A DNA stretch of 64,000 nucleotides from Westerdykella aurantiaca (taxonomy: Eukaryota; Ascomycota; Dothideomycetes; Pleosporales; Sporormiaceae): NCBI GenBank assembly GCA_030412805.1, contig JASJFJ010000003.1:744001-808000 (forward strand), written 5' to 3'. The notes below the pieces were generated by a model, which was given only the letters and a program-made list of their open reading frames with translations, made no database searches and was not told the origin of the DNA. Both the position numbers and the translations under genes were made by a program. Of the stretch, positions 30,255-39,509 are shown piece after piece; position 1 is the stretch's first letter, and each line of letters begins with the position of its first letter.

Positions 30255-30800
30255 GGCGCAGTCAATCCGCTAGCTCTTGTTTACAAAAGAGATGTACGAC
30301 AGTGATACCTGGTGAACTGCACTAAAGTCAAGCAAGTCAGTAGTAGGGGCTGCTCTGTCCTAGCGAAAGAGCAGCAAGGAATGCCAGTGACAGGGTGGAT
30401 GAATATCTGATGGCCTTTTCCGCTTCTCAGTGTACAGTGGGATGAAGACGGAGATTGCGAGAATGCTGTTAAGGTCATCCAGTGAGTAATCCAGTGGCGG
30501 AATAGTTGGAAGAGCCCAGGTGGGAATGCATGCGAAAATGCAGCTGCGAGAATGCGGATACAGAGATCCCGAACAGATGTGAGAAAGGGAAGCCTATCGA
30601 TTTCTCCAGCACTCACGACACCAGCGCTCTGCTCGAACGTTGGCGAAGATGGTGAGTGAGGAGAGAAGAGTGAAGCGGAACAGATGATGTTGGAACCCGT
30701 TGGCCCGAGCTCGTGCGGGATCGGATCATCTTTTATGCGACGGAGTCTTTCCAGCCAATCACCCGTGCCTCCAGAGTCCGACGACAGTTCGCCATCCGCA
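30255..30800. promoter_or_regulatory. Divergent promoter, DUF2293 / DUF1763 genes
   Basis: 546 bp between ATGs. Open frames here on both strands (e.g. minus 30961-30281) are shadows without domain content. The in-frame extension of the plus-strand gene back to 30684 lies in this stretch and is not counted as coding. Confidence 0.45.
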
Positions 30801-31208
30801 ATGTCTCGACAAGCAGTTGTGCATGCATACCGGCATCTTCTGCGGCAGTCCCTCTGCGCAATACAGTTCTCAAAGCCTGCCCGTTTCACGCTTCTCAAAC
30901 GCCTTCGATTGGCCTTCCGTAGCGGCGATGCCGCCGACTTCGACCAGCAGAAGATCAACAATACCCTGGAGTTCCTTCGATACGCGACAATTGAGAACGG
31001 ATTGGAGCACAGGATAGTGAAGAATTTGTTATTTGTTTGGTGGAATGAGGCACAGGGGATTCATAAGAGAGTACCGAAAAAGCCGACGAGCCCGCAAGAG
31101 ACGGAGATCAACATCACGGCTTATGATGCTTTCACTCACAACATCCGGATGCTGAATGAGAGCATGGGAATGTGTTTGCCATCCATAATAATACGTGGAC
31201 GCTCTTGA
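30801..31208 (+). CDS. DUF1763 / LYR-like small protein, probably mitochondrial
   Basis: 135 residues from ATG 30801 (MSRQAVVHAYRHLLRQ). The open frame reaches back to 30684, but the conserved part starts at MSRQ. The pattern A-Y-R-H-L-L-R near the N-terminus, followed by FSKPARFTLLKRLRLAFR, is that of Complex1-LYR-type helical bundle proteins, with Ala replacing Leu in the LYR tripeptide. LYR proteins serve as assembly factors in mitochondria, often with acyl carrier protein. The family-typical end is IRMLNESMGMCL, after which nine extra residues (PSIIIRGRS) follow before the stop. Functional assignment is inferred from pattern only. Confidence 0.75.
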   Translation: MSRQAVVHAYRHLLRQSLCAIQFSKPARFTLLKRLRLAFRSGDAADFDQQKINNTLEFLRYATIENGLEHRIVKNLLFVWWNEAQGIHKRVPKKPTSPQETEINITAYDAFTHNIRMLNESMGMCLPSIIIRGRS

Positions 31209-31374
31209 AACCCAACAATACTATATGTATTGCGATCCGATCCGCTCACTCGGAGTCCACCCCTCGAACCAAGCCCGAGCGCCATACCAAGCCTTGCCCA
31301 TTTATGGCGTGCATGAGGTCGTAAGAACATAAAAGGAATACACGCTGAAGCTTGCGTTTGGCAAAACAGGATCA

Positions 31375-32632
31375 TCAAAAGAAGTCATCCAGGAAGTCTG
31401 GATCTCGGTCCTGGTTGCTTGTCTGTGCCATGTTCTCTTCCGAGAAGAGATCATCGTAAGCATGGTCTCTCTGATACGCCTTCTCCTTGCGCTCCTTGGC
31501 AATTCGGGTTTCCTCCTTTTGCTGTAAAACAGTCAGTAAGCTATATTCAGGAGACGGGCAGAACGGATATGAGGTGGTTATATGAGGCATAACGGCCAAC
31601 GGCCCCAGCTTGTCCAGTATGGGTTGATGGGATCCAACATGTCTGGAGAAGGAAGAGTTTGACGGCTGTAGTGCCCTGGAAGGGGACAGTGTATGGGGGA
31701 TATGAAGGGTCATATGGGTGTGCATGTTGGGCTGCAAAGAAAAGATTATCATGGTACTCACCCTAGCCTGCTGAGCCGCCCTATCCCTCTTTCTCAACTC
31801 CTTCAGCCTATTCTCCTTCTCCATCGCGAGATCGGGAAACTTCTCCACCTTCGTCTTATTGAGACGGTTGACAATGGGATTCTCCCTTTGTGCTACATGT
31901 ATGCGTCTGACCTTCAAAAATGTCAAAATCATTGGATGACCAACGAGAGAGCATGTGTGAATACAGACCTTTTTCTGATCCCTGAATCCTACCTGCCCCA
32001 CCGCCATACTGCCATCTTTCTTCAGATTGGACCACGGTGTATACACGATTGTGATGTTGTCTTTCTTATTGCCTGCATAGTGTCAGCATCGCCATCTCCA
32101 GCAATTACAAGAAAAAAGGCCATACAGACCCTCAATACTATTCGCCTTCGTCAACTGCGCACAGTCCATCAATAAATCGTTGTCAATCATTTCCCAGTCT
32201 TTTCCCTCCGGTAACCGCAGGTAGATGTGTGCGGACGAGAGCTTGTCGACGTGGAACCAGACATCTTCGTCCAGGCCGTATTTGATGAGCTCTTCATCTG
32301 TGGGGGGAGTATGCCGTTAATATCGTATATGTATGGGCTGGAATGGGAAAAGTTGCGGAGGCGTTTGGAAGGGACGAGACCGGGATAGGGCATGTGGAAT
32401 GTAGGATACCAAGATGATACAGAAAAGATAGAGACACAACTGCTCAAAAGATGCCCGAAAATCTTCGACACAAAGCAAGATTTACCAGTCTTCCCATCCT
32501 CTTTCCCGCAAGACATGAACGCCTAAAAACGCCTCAAACGCAAATCACAGAACACTTACTCTCAACTTTATCCTTTCCCACATAAATGAACCCCGCGGGA
32601 GTAACAACGTTCGACGTGAAGTAGTAAACCAT
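31375..32632 (-). CDS. CCDC25 homologue (NFACT-R/DUF814 domain)
   Basis: Five exons, 32632-32560, 32297-32130, 32072-31969, 31911-31762 and 31521-31375, encode 213 residues (human CCDC25 is 208). The fold is the NFACT-R domain of NEMF/Rqc2-type proteins, standing alone. Conserved blocks: MVYYFTSNVVTPAGFIYVGK, DEDVWFHVDKLSSAHIYLRL, CAQLTKANSIEGNKKDN, VYTPWSNLKKDGSMAVGQVG. The C-terminal half is a charged coiled coil (ENRLKELRKRDRAAQQ) ending in the acidic FLDDFF. The biochemical role in fungi is not established. Introns 1 and 4 (262 and 240 bp) are unusually long for this window. Convergent with the DUF1763 gene. Confidence 0.93.
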
Positions 32633-33318
32633 TTCGGCGGTATCAAACTTGATGTTGAGGGCAGCGACGGAGTATAGAATGGTGGTGTTAAAACGATGCA
32701 CGTGGTTGGCCCCACTCGAGGTCGCGTGAAATGTCGTGTGGCGGTGCAACTTGGCGTCGCGTGGCGCATGAATAAGTCCATATGCATATGTATCTACCAG
32801 ATATCTGTCTGGCGACTCCATCATCACCTGCCTGCTCTCCCATCTGATTTCCGGCCACCGAGACTGTCACAGTTATCGCCTGGTCGTTCTTCTTACCCCG
32901 GCAGACTATTACTGTGCTACTTTGATGGCACTTCCGCGTGGATCCGGACGTAACGACACCCAGGGTACTGCCAGCTTTAGATACCCTATAGGGAAGGTGG
33001 TCTGGTTTGGTTGGCTTTAGGCTCTCATTCTCAGAATAATTCCCCCCTTCTCTTTCTACTTCGTTTCGGTTCGTGTCTAGTGAAGGTCGCATCTATTTGC
33101 TTGATCTGTAACCTACTACACAAGCAAGTCAAACACGCAAGGGAGTTAAGCACTCCCCGTCATCCTCTAATACCACAAGCATATGCCACGACAACTGCGG
33201 TCACTGTCGTGGAAAATGTGAATGCCTCTCAAGGAACATTTCGCATTAGGACTTTAGGAGGACTCTCTATTAAAGTCCATGTGTGGAATTTGCATCTTTC
33301 CTTAATGTGACCAGCCGA
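32633..33318. other. Intergenic region upstream of the CCDC25 homologue
   Basis: No gene is supported. It contains the CCDC25 promoter and the 3' flank of the membrane-protein gene. Confidence 0.45.
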
Positions 33319-34754
33319 TCAACCGAGCCAATCCAACCACATTGGTTTCAATAATGGACCATCTTCTTCACCACTATGCTGCCCGAATGATTCGGCGTAG
33401 TACCCAACAATCACACTTAACCAGAGAGCAGAGAACATGTTGACAGTAGTAACTCTGTCCAAAGCCCACCTTATCATAAAAGTATCTCGTCCTACTCCTG
33501 GACCTTGCAAGGCTTCGCTAACACTGAGGCCCGAGAGATGGAGCTTCGCAAAGAGGGGTCCGATAATGATATGAATCGGTCTTATAGACATCGATACCCG
33601 ATCCTGTCTCATCGCTAGCCTCCATATCAGTCGGACAGCGAAGAATGCAAGTGCCGTTATTGAGAGAATGAACACTGGTTTATTGGACAACCACATGCTC
33701 CGAAGCAACAAAACCCAGAGCAGGGGACCGAAGACGAGAGATAACGAAGCGCATACGGCAACAGCCTTGTTCCATGGCACATTGTCTTCAGTAGATGCGC
33801 TGGGCCGGGCTGATCCAGAATGCATTTCAAGGTCCGAGATAGATGTGGTGGCATTGCTGCGTCTGGTGGGCCTTGGAAAGGTAAACGGATTATCCCCTGG
33901 ATCGACCGCGCGAAGTAGTTCTAGGAGGTTTTCTACCGGTACATCAGCTAGAGAGTAGCCTGGCGACACGAATGCCAAGCTCCAGAGTAGGCCCTCGAAA
34001 ACGATGAAACTGAATGAATACGAAAGCGCAATGCAAGCGGCGAGTCGTATTGAAGGACTACTAGGAGCTGTCGCGAATATTGTGATGGTCTTGATTAGCG
34101 ACATCACGAAGAGCAAGCTTCCAATAACTCTTTCTGTGGAGATAGGGTGGGCGTACGGCCGCACACGGGCGACCACGTTTCCCGCTTCTCGGTCCTCGGT
34201 CGTTGTAGGCTGGTCAGAATCTGAGGCATTAGGAGTAGCTACTTCCTCGTTGCTATTCGAATCATTCTCGGACGTTTGGGTGGTGTCAGGCGAATCTGCG
34301 AATGATAAGGTTGACGCCATTGTAGATAATACGACTCGTCCTCACCGGCTCCGTTGCGTCCCGTTTCGCCGCCTTCCCTCCACCAAAGTTCCCCTGCGCC
34401 TACACCCTCCCGTACGAGCAGGGCTGCAGCAACGGATTCTTTCCATCGGTATCCTCCCAGCAATGCTTTCATCACTAACGCCGCAGTTGCGAGGCAGTCT
34501 GCCAGTCCGATCTCTGGCGCGAATCGGTAAAAGTTCGAGCGTCGATATAAGAAAATAGAACCAGGAATCTGCACCGCACATCCTACAGCGGGTACCAACG
34601 CAAGCCAGAGGGCATATCCGGAAGATATAATATTGGGTGGGTCGCAATTGTCGATTACTTTGGTTTGCGGTCGTTCCCAGTACGACTCGTTTAGCCAGCT
34701 AGCCCAGTAGACATTTATAAAGTATGCCGAAGCTGAGAATTCCCATTCGGCCAT
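33319..34754 (-). CDS. Multi-pass membrane protein of unknown function, paralogue A
   Basis: Two exons, 34754-34346 and 34295-33319 (50-bp intron), give 461 residues. About seven hydrophobic segments are visible, including YALWLALVPAVGCAVQIPG, VIGSLLFVMSLIKTITIFAT, AVAVCASLSLVFGPLLWVLL and FILSITALAFFAVRLIW. It shares order and motifs with the divergent neighbour at 35159: QIPGSIF..YRRSNFYRFAPE against QMPGSLLSRKSSLYRLAPE, and both end KPxWLDWLG. This shows they are paralogues. The start is ambiguous: the frame stays open to ATG 35114, only 45 bp from the neighbour's ATG, so I favour ATG 34754 (MAEWEFSAS). The loop between TM1-2 and the rest is Ser/Glu/Thr-rich. No known transporter family is recognised. 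Confidence 0.75.
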
Positions 34755-35158
34755 TCTCTGAGGATTGTGAGACTTGTTGGCTAGTCCAGAGCATATGACG
34801 GGATATGGAGTAGGAAATCTGAGGGCGTGAACTCCAGAAACGAAAGATCCAGGGCGTTGCTTGGATGTTTTCTTGACCTGAAATCGTGTAATTCTTTGAG
34901 GATGGATACGAGGGAATACAGTTTCGAACAAGGCTGTCGGATGAGAAATACTTCGGGGGCTGTGCAGGCTGGGGGCCTTCCAATTGCAACGCGCTATAAC
35001 GTCCTGAGGCTTGAGGCTGTGCAGATCGCTTCGGGCGACAGCCGAGCCTGGAGGCAGCAAGGCTGAGCTTAAACATACATTCACCAATCCGTCCCTTAAT
35101 CTTATTCTACGCATCTATATTTCTATGTTTTCCCCCAGTCCTTCCTGCGCAAGTCACA
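34755..35158. promoter_or_regulatory. Divergent promoter of the membrane-protein paralogue pair
   Basis: 404 bp if the minus gene starts at 34754. The minus strand is open throughout, so part may be coding (start 35114). Confidence 0.4.
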
Positions 35159-36400
35159 ATGAAGCCTGATTTAGGAGTTCCATTCCTACTCCTGTCCTTT
35201 CTGGCTACGGCCCCATCCCTACAAGAATGGGACGAAAGGCGCTCAATCGAATCGAGCACCTTTGTGGACCGTTCAGGTCAGGTATTTAACGTTCCAGATT
35301 CAAGAATAGGGAATCAATCCAATACGGAAAGGAACGGCACTATCATCATCCACCGCTGTCAAGCCCAGGAATTCTCACCCGGAGCGGCACTTGGAGTTAT
35401 GATTGTGCTGGCGACAGGAAGCGTGCTTCAAATGCCCGGCTCGCTACTTAGTCGCAAAAGTAGCTTATACCGACTAGCTCCTGAGCTGGGCATCCTGGAG
35501 CTTATTCCGTTACTACTCATGGTCGGCGACGCATGTTTTCTTCGTGGGAGAAAGTTCAAGTCCGCCGTAACGGCCGTCTTCCTAGTACGATATCAACGAC
35601 AATACGACGACGAGTATCAGCCTCGGCGGTTGCGTGACGATCCACCTGCAATTACGGAGAACCTATGCGGAGCGGATCCATTCTTGAGTCGGATCCAAAC
35701 ATTTGGGTTGAGCAGGATCCTCGGCGATGCATTGGTGATCCTCGCCTTCATAAAATCGGTTGCCGTGCGAGGGACCATTCGTACCACGGTCCTCGCTATA
35801 TCATATGCTCTTCCTTTCTTCACTATCGAGCTACTCTCCTTCGCATCCCTCAGGCTCAACCGACGGACGAGAACTCGCCCAGAATCCCAAGCCGAACTAA
35901 CCGACGTCCACAATCTCATTCGTACAATAGAATTAAACCGGAAATCAGTCTGGGACATTGACCCAAACGGGCCTCAGAGTCTACGCTACACTGTCTTAGC
36001 CTACACCAGCTACATCATCTGGGGGTTACCCGCGGTGCTCCACTTGTTCTGGCCGTTCTCTGTGCCAGGGTTCCTCCTGTTTGATTTCCAAGAGAAGCAC
36101 TCAGCATCAGGGAAGTGGGTCTTTACTTATTCAACGTGGTTGATGTGGGCTTTTTGGGTAGCTGTTGTGGCGACCGGTTTGGCGGTCGCTGCCAATCTAC
36201 CATTGCTGGTGTTATACCTGTTCCCACAAACGCGGCAAAAATACACCAACATCGTCCGGAAGCTAAAGGAGATCCCCTTCACCAAGGATTGGTTTACCAT
36301 CTACGCTCTGCTAAAACTTGCAATCATTGTTAACTTCTATTGCTTTCGATATACGGGACAGAACACTATCAAGCCAGCCTGGCTAGATTGGCTTGGATAA
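35159..36400 (+). CDS. Multi-pass membrane protein of unknown function, paralogue B
   Basis: 413 residues, intronless. Begins with a signal-peptide-like MKPDLGVPFLLLSFLATAPS, then a luminal/extracellular 70-residue segment. Hydrophobic segments follow: GVMIVLATGSVLQMPGSLL, ILELIPLLLMVGDACFL, ILGDALVILAFIKSVAV, TTVLAISYALPFFTIELLSF, YTSYIIWGLPAVLHLFWPF, LMWAFWVAVVATGLAVAANL and FTIYALLKLAIIVNFYC. The end is KPAWLDWLG, identical but for one residue to the end of the divergent neighbour, so a local inverted duplication is inferred. Paralogue A has one intron and longer loops, while B has none. No family name or catalytic motif is recognised. Confidence 0.8.
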   Translation: MKPDLGVPFLLLSFLATAPSLQEWDERRSIESSTFVDRSGQVFNVPDSRIGNQSNTERNGTIIIHRCQAQEFSPGAALGVMIVLATGSVLQMPGSLLSRKSSLYRLAPELGILELIPLLLMVGDACFLRGRKFKSAVTAVFLVRYQRQYDDEYQPRRLRDDPPAITENLCGADPFLSRIQTFGLSRILGDALVILAFIKSVAVRGTIRTTVLAISYALPFFTIELLSFASLRLNRRTRTRPESQAELTDVHNLIRTIELNRKSVWDIDPNGPQSLRYTVLAYTSYIIWGLPAVLHLFWPFSVPGFLLFDFQEKHSASGKWVFTYSTWLMWAFWVAVVATGLAVAANLPLLVLYLFPQTRQKYTNIVRKLKEIPFTKDWFTIYALLKLAIIVNFYCFRYTGQNTIKPAWLDWLG

Positions 36401-36644
36401 TATGAGAGCCATCATCCTGTAACTAAATGGGGAATAGAAACAACAAGCCCAAAATTTGCACATCCAATTGTCGCAAGGGCGTGCATGATAATAGTATAGA
36501 TTATGAAACCTCGATTTGAACCAGTCAATACATGATTAACTAACTCCACCCACCCATGGTATTTCTACAAACACCTAAAACACCCCACCCAATGCACCAA
36601 AACGCGCTTGTTATGTATTACCGTTCCGCACCCCCAAGGATTCC

Positions 36645-39111
36645 TCAAGACTTCGAAGACGAGAAGAAATGATGTTTCTTCTTCTTCTTCTCCTTCTCGT
36701 GATCCTTCGTCAACTTCCCGCTCTGTGGATGGCTACCGGGTCCACTCTGCGGCGCTGATGCTGGCGCGGGTGCCCGCCCAGAGTTCAACGACATCGAGGC
36801 CATAGCTGCTGTGGGCGGAGCCGCTCCGCCACCCGGTCTGGATGGAAGGCCCACGCCGGGCTTGGCAGCACCGGGTGGTGAAACCGGTTTCGGTGGTGCG
36901 GGTTTCTCGAAGAGGTGAGCTGGAGCTTTAGGGGGTGGCGCGTCCACTGGAAGACGGAGATTTCTACGATTCACGCTCAAGTCTCCTAGCTGTCGGAGGT
37001 AGAGACTGGGTGTGACCATGTGGGATGTTACGAGAAAGACGTCCCGTGAGGTCTTCTGGGAGACCTCATAGCAAGCGCGGGCTTCGGAGTATGTTGCGCC
37101 GCCCGCGACGAAGACAATGACGCGCTGTCGGGGCTCTACGCTGGAGAGTCGTGACTTCGCCCATGTGGGTTTTGCGGACCGCAGAGAGGCCGCGGATACA
37201 TTGTCTTGATTTGATGAATTCGCCTCTTCGGCTTGTGGCTTGGTGTAAGGAAACGTGTCTTGTGGCAAGGTGCCGCGCACATGCTCTTCCAGCATCTCGC
37301 CAACTGCTGGTGTAAATCTTGATAACGCATACTCATCAGCGTTGTCCTGGGGTGCAGTTTTGCGAGCAAATAGCGGAGGAAGGGGGTCCCGTTTCTCCTT
37401 TAGACGTTTCGAGATACGTCCGCCGAGCAGCTCCAAGTTACGCACTACGTCGCCATCGGTTGTTGGCAATTGGGAGTGAAGGAGGAGCTTTTCCAAATCC
37501 GAAGGAAGGACGCCATCTTTATAGAGGACATAAAGAGCTATCAACCGAAGGCGATCGGATGGAGTAATGGCCTCCTCGTCCAATGTCCGGATGACCTGGT
37601 CTGCCATGTTCTTGGCTTTCTTGAAGTCCTCATCGAGTCCGGTAGCTAGGCACTGCAAAATAATGTTAACGTCTGTTCTGAGATTCCGAAATCGCACGTA
37701 CCTGTTCAACGGATGCAAGGTCGGGGAGCTTGTTCCGTTGGAATATATTCATGCATTCCTGTGCCATTGTAAGATGCAATGAATATGCCTCTTTCATCTC
37801 CTGAAATTGTGGCAATCCTGCAATCATGTCTTTGATGGCATTGAGCCCATTCATCCCGGCGGCATTCTGGCTGTCCTGGTTGGTGAAGTGCGGGTTTTCC
37901 GCTATGAATCTTTGAAAGTCGCCCATCAGCTTATCAATAGTGTCTTTCATGTGTCGGTGGCGGTTTTCCACCCAGATACGGTCCTTTTCACTAATTTCCA
38001 TATCCTTCTCCTCTGCTCCCGGTTCACCCTCATTGACCACTGTCCGATATGTTACTTTGTCACCCTCTTTTATGCTCAACAAGTCGTGCGCCATGGCCTG
38101 GTACGTAAACTCGTGTAGAAAAGGGGCGAATAGATCCATCGACCGATCAGTTATATAAAGTGCACCGCGCGGACGGTTGGACTGAGGGGGGAACTCGCGG
38201 TTATACTGGGCGTACATGTCTAGCTTCTCTTGCACGAAACGCGCCAGGTGCGAACATAGGACACTGGCCTCGTGGATCGGGATCCTCGGTTTATAGTATC
38301 GTATTATGGGATATTCGCCGAGGGCGACGCATACTCCCGTGATCTAAAACAGGAAGTCAGTACCCCAGTTTAGAAGAACGCAGCGAGGCCATACCTTCTC
38401 GGCAATGGCATCCAGATGCTTTGCAACGAGGTCGTTGCAGTCTGGGTGGAAGAGCAGTGGAAAGCTGTATGGATCTCTGAATGTTACTAGGTGCGACTCC
38501 CGGGGGTAGTAGTCTAGTTGCAGCACCCTGAACATCCGTATCTGTTTCTGGGCCATTTGCGATCGTTCAAGACGCTCTTGGAGCGATCGAGAAGGTACTG
38601 CGCGAGGGGTAAGCCCACGAAAATCACCCATGTCAGAAAGTCGCTCACAGCTAGTCCAGAGAAGAAACGTCCCCCTATATTTTTGGCGCTCAAAATCGGC
38701 CATTATACAGTCGACGATGTGTGGTTTCGGTGTGAGGAAGTAGACGGCGTCGGTGTCCTTTTGGTCTGACCGGCGGTCCTCGATGCGTTCAATATCTGCA
38801 TAGCTGATTAGTCCGACCAAGGCTCAGATTTGGGGGCATAGCGCTCACTTGTAATATTCTCATTGAGGATGTCATCTTCCTTGACGACATTGTCAATGAG
38901 CTTCCGACTCTCCTCGTCTACAACCAGGACTTTCCACTGCAGCAGGTATTAGAATAGCCAAAAAGGGAGGGACTGGGCGCCGTACGTCACCACGAGTGGT
39001 TGACTTGATCGTACTGAGAATGACTGCAAAGCAAAGTCAGAAATGAAGTATAGACAGCCTATCGGGAGGGGACATACGCTCGCGCTGGAGCTCTATGATA
39101 GAAACGCCCAT
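36645..39111 (-). CDS. SEC1: SEC1 (Sec1/Munc18 protein of exocytosis)
   Basis: Sec1 binds plasma-membrane SNARE complexes and promotes exocytic vesicle fusion. Six exons, 39111-39078, 39023-38986, 38936-38849, 38795-38395, 38343-37702 and 37652-36645, give 736 residues (yeast 724). The first exon has only 11 codons (MGVSIIELQRE). Conserved SM blocks include WKVLVVDEESRKLIDNVV, DAVYFLTPKPHIVDCIM, RGALYITDRSMDLFAPFLHEFTYQ read in short pieces (ITDRSMDL, PFLHEFTYQAM) and RQRVIVFVAGGATYSEAR. The last 120 residues are a Pro/Gly/Ala-rich tail ending in a Lys run (KEKKKKKHHFF), not needed for the SM fold. Divergent from SUV3. Confidence 0.94.
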
Positions 39112-39509
39112 AATGACGGCGGGGAAGAAGTCTGGACGACCGGCGGCCAGACAGTAGACAAGGGGCGCCTGATCGGGGCCTAGGAAGCGGGCAGGATTCG
39201 CGGAGGGGATGGAGCAAAGCTGTGAAGGAGCTCCAAGGCCCGAGACAGCAGCTAGGGAGCGGTGGGCGTCGAGGAGGGGTGTGGGGGAGACTGTTTTAGA
39301 GCAGCCGTCGGTGGAACGTGCTCCGTCGCGTGGGCCGGGGGGCTTTTGCGCGTGGCGCCTCAACCCCAATATCTATCTATCAGATCTTCTCTACCACCGC
39401 TCAACTCTTTTTCACACCTCCGCACTCGCCCCCTTCCGCCTCCGCCTCCCATCACCGCTGGCGCACAATCTCTACCGTCAATGCGCCATTGAAACGACCG
39501 GTTACTGGC
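39112..39509. promoter_or_regulatory. Divergent promoter SEC1/SUV3
   Basis: 398 bp between ATGs. The plus-strand frame of SUV3 is open back to 39318 but has no ATG there (the open frame begins with GTG). Confidence 0.5.

Noticed and set aside
30684..30800. Upstream extension of the DUF1763 protein
   Set aside because: In frame, but the conserved region begins at MSRQ, and this stretch is Ser/Pro-rich leader.
34755..35114. N-terminal extension of membrane paralogue A from ATG 35114
   Set aside because: Would leave 44 bp between divergent starts and no alignment to paralogue B; not excluded, but less likely.
39318..39509. N-terminal extension of SUV3 from 39318
   Set aside because: That frame begins with GTG, not ATG; the first ATG is at 39510, followed by a mitochondrial presequence.
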